Below, piece after piece: positions 1-6,464 of a DNA stretch of 8,336 nucleotides. The notes beneath the pieces were generated by a model, which saw only the letters and a program-made list of their open reading frames with translations, searched no databases and was not told the DNA's origin. This DNA is from Candidatus Zixiibacteriota bacterium (lineage in GTDB: Bacteria > Zixibacteria > MSB-5A5 > GN15 > JAAZOE01): assembly GCA_012797915.1 (NCBI GenBank), contig JAAZOE010000292.1, positions 1 to 8,336 on the forward strand, given 5' to 3'. The position numbers and the translations under genes were made by a program. Numbering within the stretch: position 1 is the first letter of the stretch; each line of letters begins with the position of its first letter.

Positions 1-91
1 CCCACGGGGAGCCATACTCCTCCCGGTGTTCTTCCACCATCCGCACGGCCCGTTCCCGGACCTCCCCAGAATACCTGCTTCGTCTTCCCAT
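1..91 (-). CDS. IS3-family transposase OrfA, N-terminal fragment (cut by window edge)
   Basis: Translation from the ATG at 91-89 gives 30 residues beginning MGRRSRYSGEVRERAVRMV, followed by EEHREEYGSPW, before the window ends. This is the typical start of the small IS3-family OrfA protein, a helix-turn-helix DNA-binding protein that recognises the IS ends and is usually joined to the OrfB DDE integrase by programmed -1 frameshifting. The fragment is too short to show the helix-turn-helix itself or the leucine zipper. The start lies 50 bases inside the terminal repeat tip, the normal layout for this family. Whether the rest of the transposase is intact cannot be seen. Confidence 0.85.
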   Translation of the reverse strand, partial: MGRRSRYSGEVRERAVRMVEEHREEYGSPW

Positions 92-114
92 AACCGTAAT
101 CTCTCACATAATTC

Positions 115-141
115 TCTCTCCGGCAAGCCCGGGGCGGTTCA
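115..141 (-). repeat. Terminal inverted repeat of the IS3-family element
   Basis: Read on the minus strand from 141, the sequence starts TGAACCGCCCCGGGCTTGCC and continues into GGAGAGA. The TG start and the AACCGCCCCGGG core match the tips of many IS3-family elements. Its partner repeat is outside the window, so the inner boundary (about 115) is approximate. Confidence 0.75.
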
Positions 142-649
142 AACTCGAAAAAATGAACTGCGTTGGCAACAGGGTGCTTGGCAAGCAGTTTTCATATGTG
201 CGATGTGTCTAATATTTTGGGCCGTATGGCAGTTTATACTGCCCAGTATATCTGCATCCACCACGCGGTGGACAGAACTGGCTGCCGAACTTAGTATCGT
301 TTCGCCATTGGTGTGGTTGGGATGGTTTGCCGCGAAGCAGTACGGTTATATCAGCAAGATTCGTGAGGACTACGCATTCAAGGCTGCCGCAGCGATGGCT
401 TATGAAGGCCATAAGAAAGCTGCACGCGAGGTTAATAAGGAATTGGAGTCAGTTCTGCTGGAGATGTCTTTATATAACATGTCACAGAACCCCATTAGGC
501 TATATGGTGACAAAGACATACAAGGCTCGCCTATCCATGAACTGGTTGACAAAGTATTTCAAAAGATTCCTGACATAAAAAAGGCGTCAGTTTCGGTTCC
601 GGCGGGGGGGAAGGCAAAGGTAGAAGTTGAAGCGGAACAACCTGATTAA
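142..649 (+). pseudogene. Two-helix membrane protein gene, 5' end removed at the IS junction
   Basis: The open frame formally runs from an ATG at 26, but its first 38 to 39 codons lie inside the IS element, antisense to orfA, so they are not native. The native part starts near base 142 and reads about 168 residues to the TAA at 647-649. It shows a hydrophobic helix at about 181-245 (AVFICAMCLIFWAVW and onward), a second at about 287-343 (SPLVWLGWFAA), then a charged soluble tail with the pattern KIREDYAFKAAAAMAYEGHKK and an acidic C-terminus. The only downstream in-frame ATG (203) falls inside the first helix and has no ribosome binding site, so the N-terminus was probably lost at insertion. 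The tail resembles bacterial membrane proteins with an N-terminal coiled coil and two helices before a 'REDYxFK' segment; no function is known to me. It could still be expressed as a chimera from base 26, which I think unlikely. Confidence 0.65.
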
Positions 650-720
650 GGAAAGTGCTTGCATGTAGGAATATTCGGGTGCATCCCAGAGTTCTTGCCC
701 CGAGATGTCTTTAATGGAAA

Positions 721-726
721 AGGAGG
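721..726 (+). promoter_or_regulatory. Ribosome binding site AGGAGG deciding the start at 732
   Basis: A perfect AGGAGG lies five bases before the ATG at 732. The upstream in-frame ATGs at 705 and 714 have no such site and would place this motif inside the coding region, so 732 is the preferred start. Confidence 0.75.
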
Positions 727-731
727 CGTAT

Positions 732-953
732 ATGCTCTTAATCCGGGTGATAAGTTATCTGATATCTATCGTGACGTTTTTGATTTGGTTGGCTAGCCTT
801 ATTCCTGGCGCCCCCATTCCAATCAATTGCAAGTCCCAAGTTTGCAGAATTGGGACGACCGTGGTTAGCCTTGATATTATTCTTCTGGCTTGCGCCATTT
901 TCTTTTTTCTGGTAGCACGTCTATTACATAGAAGACAATCGGAACGATTGTAA
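732..953 (+). CDS. Small two-helix membrane protein, unknown function
   Basis: This encodes 73 residues beginning MLLIRVISYLISIV. Two hydrophobic helices are visible: residues about 3-25 and about 47-67. They are separated by a loop containing two cysteines in NCKSQVCR, which could form a disulfide if the loop faces the periplasm. The C-terminus is basic (HRRQSER), so by the positive-inside rule it probably stays in the cytoplasm with the loop outside. The gene lies 82 bases after the truncated membrane gene, on the same strand, and shares its AT-rich composition; the two may have come in together. I do not recognise the family. An annotation from 705 would add nine residues (MSLMEKEAY) and is less likely given the ribosome binding site. 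Confidence 0.6.
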   Translation: MLLIRVISYLISIVTFLIWLASLIPGAPIPINCKSQVCRIGTTVVSLDIILLACAIFFFLVARLLHRRQSERL

Positions 954-974
954 CGCGCGTGGTCAATACGTTTT
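943..974 (+). terminator. Weak candidate terminator after the small membrane protein
   Basis: AACGATTG (943-950) can pair with CAATACGTT (964-972) through eight base pairs with one bulged base, and four T residues cover 971-974. The loop contains the self-complementary ACGCGCGT. The stem is AT-rich and overlaps the end of the gene, so this is a tentative call. No better hairpin with a T-run was found between 954 and 1067 for either converging gene. Confidence 0.25.
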
Positions 975-1067
975 CTGCCAACCAAGAACCTATTTGCTGG
1001 ATAAGGTTGCTGCCCCGTCCAAACCGGCCGGGTATTATTGCCGCACCGACCTTCGAATCGTAATACT

Positions 1068-2684
1068 TTACATCTTGATGTAGCCGGCGGGATTGGTGAT
1101 CTGACCGGTCAAGGCAGAAGCCGCCGCGGTGGCGGGAGAGACATGATACACGTCGCCGTCGCAGGAGGACACATCGGTGTCGAAATAGGTCGTCAAGCCC
1201 CGCTCCCCAGCGCTGAGCATCGGGTTGCGACCGGCGGAGGAAAGACCTGCTGGATTGAGAATCGTGGCCCCGGCCTCGGTGAACGCCCGCGCCAAACCCT
1301 TTTTCAACATCTCCAGATAGACCGACCGCGACGACGGCTGAATGAACAATCTGGTGTCGGGATTGATCTGTTTCCCCTTGATGATATCGGCGGCGATTTT
1401 GAGATCATCGAAATGCCCGCCGGTCAGGCCGCCAAGGAAGATTTGCTGAATCGAAACCCCGGCCAGTTCCTCGACCGGAGTCATCATCCACTCTCCGGAG
1501 AGCACGGCGGCCGCCGGTTTCATGGTGTTGACATCGAAGGTGAATTCGGAGGAGTAGGAGGCGTTCCGGTCGGCCGGCACCGGCGTGAACGGCCGTCGGG
1601 CGCGGGGGCTGATGTATCGCCTCGTGGCGGCATCGTACGGACAGACCGCCCCGATGGCGCCGGTGTGCAAGGCCAGGCAACAGAGGGTGAACCGTTCCGG
1701 AATCGACATCTGGTCGATGGCCGCGCCATAGAATTCGATCATCCGTCCGCGGCATTCCCCGCGGGCCATCAAGGCGGCGATATGGTGGCCGACATCGCGG
1801 GCAAAGACGCCGCGCGGCATGCGGCCGGTGACGAGCAGTCGCACCGTCTCCGGCACGGTAACCAATGATTTCCCTTCGGCCCAGACGCCGGCCATCGTCT
1901 CGGCCGAAAGCGGCAACGAGACGGCGCCCATCGCGCCGCAGGCGGTGATTTCGGGCCGGTTGCCGACGATCATCTGTCCCGGCAGAATCATTCCGCGTTC
2001 CATGGCCGCCTGCAGGCCGTCCCCTTCGCCGGTGTCGAAGAACGCCCTGATTTGCTGGAGACGGACGAAGGTACGGACCGCCTTGAACATCGCCGCCGGA
2101 TGGCTTCCGCCATCGGCATCGGCGCCATCGAGGGATATGATGATTCGGGCGGGGTTTTTCACATAGGTCGTTTCCAACTCCTGAAACCGCGTCAGGATAT
2201 CTCCCACCCGGCCGAGACCGAAGGCAACATCCGGTTCGATTTCGTAGGTCTGGCCGACCGCGGCTTCTTTTTGTTCCAGATGGTGGGCCAGGACCTTCTG
2301 GATCATGGTTTGGTGGCCGTTTCCCTGGCGTTTGTGGTCGCTCTTCTCGTCGGTAAACAGCTCCAGCGACAACTGCTCCAGTTTCAACGCCGCCGGTTTG
2401 CGGATGATTTTATACCGCCGCCGCCAGTTGTAAAAGGCGGCTTTGGACAATCCCAACTCCAGTCCGGCATGGAAATCATCGCCGAACCGGTCCCAGGCGT
2501 CCTGGATATCCTTCTCGGAAAACTTGGGGAACGAATACCGGGCGATTCCTTTCTTGCGCCGCCAGTAGGCGACCAATTGCTCGGTCACCTCGCCGCCCAG
2601 CACCTCGGCCATCTTCTTGTCGGTGCGGTACAGCTTCTGCAGACGAAGCAATTCGCCTTTGGTCGGTATCCGCCTCGGACTCAT
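1068..2684 (-). CDS. Tandem helix-turn-helix protein fused to a catalytically degenerate aconitase/LeuC-like domain
   Basis: The protein has 538 residues. Residues about 8-47 and 56-93 each form a helix-turn-helix-like unit ending in a similar basic motif (YWRRKKGI and NWRRRYKI). After a linker, residues about 127-533 follow the aconitase superfamily large subunit (LeuC type), with FFDTGEGD (216-223), LPGQMIVG (234-241), GAMGAV (250-255), VPETVRLLVTG (277-287), AADIIKGKQINPD (431-443) and SPATAAASALTG (516-527). The key residues are gone: DH of the first active-site motif is DG (187-188), GDSHT is replaced by GNRPEIT (241-247), the SCTNGR cluster motif reads GLTGGH (419-424), and the CGPCLG motif reads LSSAG (481-485), so none of the three 4Fe-4S cysteines remains. 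The LeuD-like swivel domain is absent. A long intact frame argues against a pseudogene. I infer a DNA-binding regulator whose aconitase fold binds a ligand or partner. A naive annotation would be '3-isopropylmalate dehydratase large subunit', which the residues do not support. Its ATG overlaps the HIT stop (ATGA), indicating co-translation. Confidence 0.8.
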   Translation of the reverse strand: MSPRRIPTKGELLRLQKLYRTDKKMAEVLGGEVTEQLVAYWRRKKGIARYSFPKFSEKDIQDAWDRFGDDFHAGLELGLSKAAFYNWRRRYKIIRKPAALKLEQLSLELFTDEKSDHKRQGNGHQTMIQKVLAHHLEQKEAAVGQTYEIEPDVAFGLGRVGDILTRFQELETTYVKNPARIIISLDGADADGGSHPAAMFKAVRTFVRLQQIRAFFDTGEGDGLQAAMERGMILPGQMIVGNRPEITACGAMGAVSLPLSAETMAGVWAEGKSLVTVPETVRLLVTGRMPRGVFARDVGHHIAALMARGECRGRMIEFYGAAIDQMSIPERFTLCCLALHTGAIGAVCPYDAATRRYISPRARRPFTPVPADRNASYSSEFTFDVNTMKPAAAVLSGEWMMTPVEELAGVSIQQIFLGGLTGGHFDDLKIAADIIKGKQINPDTRLFIQPSSRSVYLEMLKKGLARAFTEAGATILNPAGLSSAGRNPMLSAGERGLTTYFDTDVSSCDGDVYHVSPATAAASALTGQITNPAGYIKM

Positions 2685-3172
2685 AGCCGCGCAAACCCCT
2701 CGGCCAGTGTTTGGTAAATCTTTTCCATCGGAATCGAATGCACCCGGGTCCGCCCGATGATCGGCATGAAATTGGAGTCGCCGACCCAGCGGGGGACGAT
2801 GTGCATATGCAGATGTCCCGGCACCCCGGCCCCGGCCGGACGCCCCAGGTTCATCCCCAGATTGAAGGCGCTCGGCTTAAGCGTCTGCTTCATCACCCGC
2901 ACCGCCGTCTGTGTCAGCGTCATCAGCGCGGTCGCTTCTTCCTCGGTCAATCGCTCCAATGCGCCGACATGACGATTGGGGACGACCAGCAGGTGACCGC
3001 AGTTGTACGGGTATTTATTCAGGAGGACGAAGCCGTGATCGTCGCGATGCAGGACAAGGTTGGCCGGAGTGTTTTTCTTCTGCCGCAGCAGGCGGCAGAA
3101 GATGCATCCCTTTTCTTTTTCGCCCAGAATGAATCCGGACCGCCAGGGAGCCCATATCGTTTTGTCCGCCAT
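2681..3172 (-). CDS. HIT-family protein, Ap4A phosphorylase-like nucleotide hydrolase/transferase
   Basis: The 163-residue protein carries the histidine-triad signature HLHMHIVPRW at residues 120-129 (H120, H122, H124), in which the middle histidine normally attacks the alpha-phosphate of a nucleotide. The N-terminal WAPWR (7-11) and the CIFC pair (C23, C26), with a histidine at NRHV (68), match the zinc-binding HIT subgroup that includes bacterial Ap4A phosphorylases. FNLGMNLGRPAGAGVPGH (103-120) forms the nucleotide-binding loop. Length is normal for the group. It is cytosolic, with no signal peptide. Substrate is not readable from sequence: diadenosine polyphosphates or other nucleotidyl conjugates are possible. 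It starts 59 bases after the YhaN-like gene, with only a poor ribosome binding site visible, and overlaps the aconitase-like gene by four bases. Confidence 0.92.
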   Translation of the reverse strand: MADKTIWAPWRSGFILGEKEKGCIFCRLLRQKKNTPANLVLHRDDHGFVLLNKYPYNCGHLLVVPNRHVGALERLTEEEATALMTLTQTAVRVMKQTLKPSAFNLGMNLGRPAGAGVPGHLHMHIVPRWVGDSNFMPIIGRTRVHSIPMEKIYQTLAEGFARL

Positions 3173-3231
3173 AGCGGGAAAATAAACCGCGCCGGCGGCT
3201 TAGGAAAGGAAAAACTGCGGGGCAAGGCGGA

Positions 3232-5349
3232 TTATTGGCCCGGAACCGCTTCCGCCTCAACAAGATCCAGTTGAATAATATTTGTCGAATTTTCCGGCCG
3301 GGCTGTTTCGGTGGCGCAATAGATAACCTGCCGCTCATCGGCCAGGGCTGCAAGCAGCCCGGCGAAGGCATCGCGGCGGGCACGGTCCATCCGGACATCG
3401 GCCTGATCGAATACCACCGGCACGGCGAAATCGGATGCCACGCGATCCATTGCCGCCTGCCGCAGGGCCAGATAAACGGCATCGCGGGTGGACGACGACA
3501 GATGGTCGCCCAACGGCAGCCATTTGCCGGTCTGGTGGATTTCCAGTTCGAACCGGCCGCCATTTTCGGCCGAGAGACGCAGGTGATCATGACGGCTGTC
3601 GGTCAACGTTGCCAGATGACGGGAGGCGTCGTCGTTGAAATCCTGAAAGGTCTGTTCGATGAGGCGGTCGGCAGCCCGGTTGAGCGCCGAACGGGTGATA
3701 TGGAGGACTTCCAGCTGTTCGGTCAGGTCGCGGTGACGGCGCTTAAGCGTTTCCAGTTCCGCCTCGACCACCGCCTTCTCCTGTTCCAGCGTCGCCAGCG
3801 AGGAACACCGTTCGGAAAGGGAGGCGGCCTGGTCGGCATAGGCGTTTCGCCGGACCCGGCAGGCGGTCAGTTCGTCCTTCAGTTCGGCCAGCCGTCCGGC
3901 ATAGGGGGCAAACACGACCAGCGTCGCCAGTTCCTTATTGGCCAGGGCCACTTCGGTCTCCAGTTGTTCCTTGACGCTGACCAGCCCCGGAATCCCCTTG
4001 TTGTCGGAGATCACGGCGATGGTTTCGCGGAGACTCTGAATCTTCAGCTCCAGCGCCTGCCGACGGCCGTCCAGTTCGGCCAGCGCCTTGACCGGATCGG
4101 CCGACTTCAGGTCGTAGAAATTATTCAAATCGGCATAGAACGAATTCAGCCGCGCATTAACCTTGCGCAGGTGAGAGGTGGCTTCCTTCTTGCCCCGGAT
4201 CCGGTAGAGATACATCCCCAGACATCCGGTCCAGATGGCCGCCATGGCCCAGAGGAACATCGACAGCGTCTTACCCATGTCGCCGATCGGAATCGTTCCC
4301 AAGGACTGCAAAACATAGACCAGGCAAACCACCGCCAGAAGGCTGCCCGTACCCCAGAAGGCGCGGCCGGTGGCGTTTCGCCGCTCAATGAGAGCATCCA
4401 TCCGTTGTTTGGCGCTGTCCACCAAACCGGCCAACTCATCGCGGCGGGCGACAATCCGGACCAATTCATCGGCCGGCGGGGCGTTCAAGTGGTTCAGCTC
4501 TTTTTCCAGCTTCTCCAGCGTCTCAGCCGTCTGAACCGCCCGGGAATACCCGGTCAGATGCGTCTGCAACCGCTCTTCGAGACCGCCCATCTTCTGGTCC
4601 AGATGTTGATACGCTTCGGCCCCGGCAACCAGCCGTTCCAGGCGGCCGATCTCCTCCTCGTTCTGTTTTACCTGTTCCTGGGCCTGCCGGCGTTCCTGAC
4701 CGGCCCGTTCCAGCGAGCCAAGGCGGTCGTCGCATTCCCCCTTCCGTCGCAGGCATTCCTCGATCCGTTCACCCAGCGTGTCCAGTTCCCGGGGACCATG
4801 GGCCCGGGGATTATCCAAGCTTTTTATCTGCTCTTCCAGATAGGCATCGGCCCGTGTCCGGTCGAAGCCGGAAAACAACGGCGTCTCCAGAGCGGCTTTC
4901 ACCCGCGTCCTCTGGTCTTCCAGAGCATCGGGGTAATCGGACGAAAACGAAAAGACGGCCTCAAACAGCCGCCGGTTGGCGGTCCCGAAATACCGGGTCA
5001 GTTTCTCCCGGATCGCCCGGCCTTCGTACATCAGGCCGTCGTTGTCGCTCATGACATCCTGGCCCATGCCGTAATCACGGATCAGCATGAACTCTTTGTC
5101 CCCGACGGCAAAGATCAGGGTCAGCCGGAAGGACCCTTCGCCGGTCCAGTTTTTCTGCTCGGCGATGGCCTTTTTGCTGGTGGGACCGTCTTCAAACAAA
5201 ACGGTATACAAGGCCCGGATAATCGTCGACTTGCCGCTTTCATTCGGGCCGATCAACTGATTCAGGCCCGGCTGGAAGGAGACGGTTCGGTCCCGGAAAC
5301 AGCCGAAATTCTCCATCCGCAATGACCGGAGTAAGACCCGTCCGTCCAT
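3232..5349 (-). CDS. YhaN/SbcC-like SMC-type ATPase with central transmembrane hairpin
   Basis: The protein has 705 residues from the ATG at 5349. Numbering from the alternative GTG at 5352, Walker A is GPNESGKST (35-43), coiled-coil-rich segments lie at about 190-330 and 390-560, and the ABC signature reads LSSSTRDAVYLALR (618-631). The Walker B region reads VPVVFDQADVRMD (644-656). Between the coiled coils, where Rad50 and SbcC carry a CxxC zinc hook, there are two hydrophobic helices (about 331-352 and 362-384) and no hook cysteines. This is the B. subtilis YhaN-type layout, though shorter than that protein. It probably works with the adjacent phosphoesterase as a membrane-anchored Mre11-Rad50-like complex acting on DNA ends. 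Oddities: the acidic residue after Walker B Asp649 is Gln650, and the switch histidine expected after QVI is missing (QVIYCATE, 675-682). GGGGAG at 5357-5362 lies seven bases from the ATG and four from the GTG, so the ATG is preferred. Confidence 0.88.
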   Translation of the reverse strand: MDGRVLLRSLRMENFGCFRDRTVSFQPGLNQLIGPNESGKSTIIRALYTVLFEDGPTSKKAIAEQKNWTGEGSFRLTLIFAVGDKEFMLIRDYGMGQDVMSDNDGLMYEGRAIREKLTRYFGTANRRLFEAVFSFSSDYPDALEDQRTRVKAALETPLFSGFDRTRADAYLEEQIKSLDNPRAHGPRELDTLGERIEECLRRKGECDDRLGSLERAGQERRQAQEQVKQNEEEIGRLERLVAGAEAYQHLDQKMGGLEERLQTHLTGYSRAVQTAETLEKLEKELNHLNAPPADELVRIVARRDELAGLVDSAKQRMDALIERRNATGRAFWGTGSLLAVVCLVYVLQSLGTIPIGDMGKTLSMFLWAMAAIWTGCLGMYLYRIRGKKEATSHLRKVNARLNSFYADLNNFYDLKSADPVKALAELDGRRQALELKIQSLRETIAVISDNKGIPGLVSVKEQLETEVALANKELATLVVFAPYAGRLAELKDELTACRVRRNAYADQAASLSERCSSLATLEQEKAVVEAELETLKRRHRDLTEQLEVLHITRSALNRAADRLIEQTFQDFNDDASRHLATLTDSRHDHLRLSAENGGRFELEIHQTGKWLPLGDHLSSSTRDAVYLALRQAAMDRVASDFAVPVVFDQADVRMDRARRDAFAGLLAALADERQVIYCATETARPENSTNIIQLDLVEAEAVPGQ

Positions 5350-6464
5350 CACAAATCTCCCCGGATCAGGCGAGTGCCGACATCGGCCGCCTTTTCGTAT
5401 AATCCGGCCCGTTCCGGACTATCGGCCGCTTTGAGGGCATTCAATTCGGCCAGAAATTCGGAGAGCAGAACGGATGATTCGGTCGGTGCGGTTTCGAATC
5501 CTTCACCGGCTTCGGGGATTTCGGGAACATCCTGGTTCATCATGAACAGAAACCTCTGGGCAAAAGACGCAACTATCGCGGCCACCTCGGTCGGCTCATT
5601 GAAATTATCGGAATAGGTAAAGGCCGTCTTTATAACTTTATGGCAATCGGCCTGCTTTTTGAGGAGATTTCTAACCTCCTGAGGATGATAGATTTTCTGG
5701 TCCAAAATTTCGAACGTGACCATCCCGGTCGGAATTTGTTCCACGGCCGCCCGGTGATCGGGGGTCAGGGTTACAAAAGCCGCCGTCCCCGCCGGCGGAT
5801 CACCGAAGCCAAGCGGTTGGGGGATTCCCGGATAAACGACTGTTGTCCTTCCGATCCGCTCCTGGCGAAACCAGTGCCAATGCCCCAGCGCCAGGTAATC
5901 CAGGCCGGACTGCACAATCTCGCGACGGGCGATGGGAAAATCGTAGGCCGTCCTCCCGCCGCCGATCCCCAATGATCCATGAGCGGCCCCGATATGGAAT
6001 CCCTCGCTTCCCCGGCGATGGAAACCGGCGATGGGGGAAAAGGCCGACCGGTTGGAACGGTTGACCGAAAAGTACAGGAGGAAGTCGGTACCCGGTACGG
6101 AGAGGGGCGATTGCCGACAGTCGTTAAGGATGGTTACGTGGGGCAACCCGGCTCCGAAATCATCCCGGGACAGGATGGCCCCCTCGCTGACATAATCATG
6201 GGTACCCGGCAGGATATAGATCGGGACGGCTGTATATCGCACCAGGATTTCCCGCGTTTTGGCCACGATGGTTGGAGAAGGAAACCGATTGTCGAAAAGG
6301 TCGCCGCAGATAAGCACAAACGCCGCCTCGTGGGAGGCGGCGTGGGCCAGGACATTTTCCAGAGTTTCCCATTGCGCGGCGCGAAGCGTTTCCGCCGCGG
6401 CGCCGAACCGGCGGAGGGCGGCGCCGAGATGGAAATCGGCCGCGTGGACGAACGCCGGGGACAT
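5349..6464 (-). CDS. YhaO/SbcD-like metallophosphoesterase (DNA repair exonuclease subunit)
   Basis: This 371-residue protein has the calcineurin-like phosphoesterase motifs in order: ADFHLG (D10, H12), GDLFD (54-58), PGTHD (86-90), AHGS (H162) and GHWHW (194-198). These build the two-metal (usually manganese) site of Mre11/SbcD nucleases. The catalytic domain covers about residues 1-230. The C-terminal 140 residues, less conserved, probably bind the ATPase partner. The canonical GNHD is GTHD here, so Thr88 replaces a metal-ligand asparagine; I believe some SbcD/YhaO-like proteins share this, but could not check. The start ATG directly follows the TAA of the DUF885 gene with no spacer, and the stop overlaps the YhaN-like start (TGATG), so both neighbours should be translationally coupled. 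The partner gene immediately downstream supports the nuclease/ATPase pair assignment. Confidence 0.9.
   Translation of the reverse strand: MSPAFVHAADFHLGAALRRFGAAAETLRAAQWETLENVLAHAASHEAAFVLICGDLFDNRFPSPTIVAKTREILVRYTAVPIYILPGTHDYVSEGAILSRDDFGAGLPHVTILNDCRQSPLSVPGTDFLLYFSVNRSNRSAFSPIAGFHRRGSEGFHIGAAHGSLGIGGGRTAYDFPIARREIVQSGLDYLALGHWHWFRQERIGRTTVVYPGIPQPLGFGDPPAGTAAFVTLTPDHRAAVEQIPTGMVTFEILDQKIYHPQEVRNLLKKQADCHKVIKTAFTYSDNFNEPTEVAAIVASFAQRFLFMMNQDVPEIPEAGEGFETAPTESSVLLSEFLAELNALKAADSPERAGLYEKAADVGTRLIRGDL
5357..5362 (-). promoter_or_regulatory. Ribosome binding site of the YhaN-like gene
   Basis: GGGGAG on the minus strand, within the last codons of the YhaO-like gene. It is seven bases from the ATG at 5349 and four from the GTG at 5352, which favours the ATG start with a one-base stop/start overlap. 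Confidence 0.6.

Larger units (their letters stand above)
1..141 (-). mobile_element. End of an IS3-family insertion sequence, cut by the left window edge
   Basis: The minus strand carries the start of an IS3-type orfA, and upstream of it the DNA ends in a sequence reading TGAACCGCCCCGGG on the minus strand. TGAACCGCCCC is a common tip of IS3-family terminal inverted repeats, so the element is taken to end at base 141. Only this end is visible; orfB, the other inverted repeat and the target duplication lie outside the window or cannot be confirmed. The DNA to the right (from 142) is AT-richer and codes on the opposite strand, in line with a junction here. Confidence 0.85.

Noticed and set aside
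1045..1067. TTCGAAT sequence resembling a tRNA T-loop
   Set aside because: The flanking bases cannot form the five-base T stem on either strand, and no acceptor or anticodon arm was found at the right distance.
1038..1868. Plus-strand open frame of 276 codons opposite the aconitase-like gene
   Set aside because: Gly/Arg-rich low-complexity translation typical of an antisense GC-rich frame; no ribosome binding site or motif.
3235..5325. Plus-strand open frame of 696 codons opposite the YhaN-like gene
   Set aside because: It is a shadow of the minus-strand gene: in GC-rich DNA the antisense frame often lacks stops. Its product has no recognisable motif, whereas the minus strand shows Walker A, signature and Walker B motifs.
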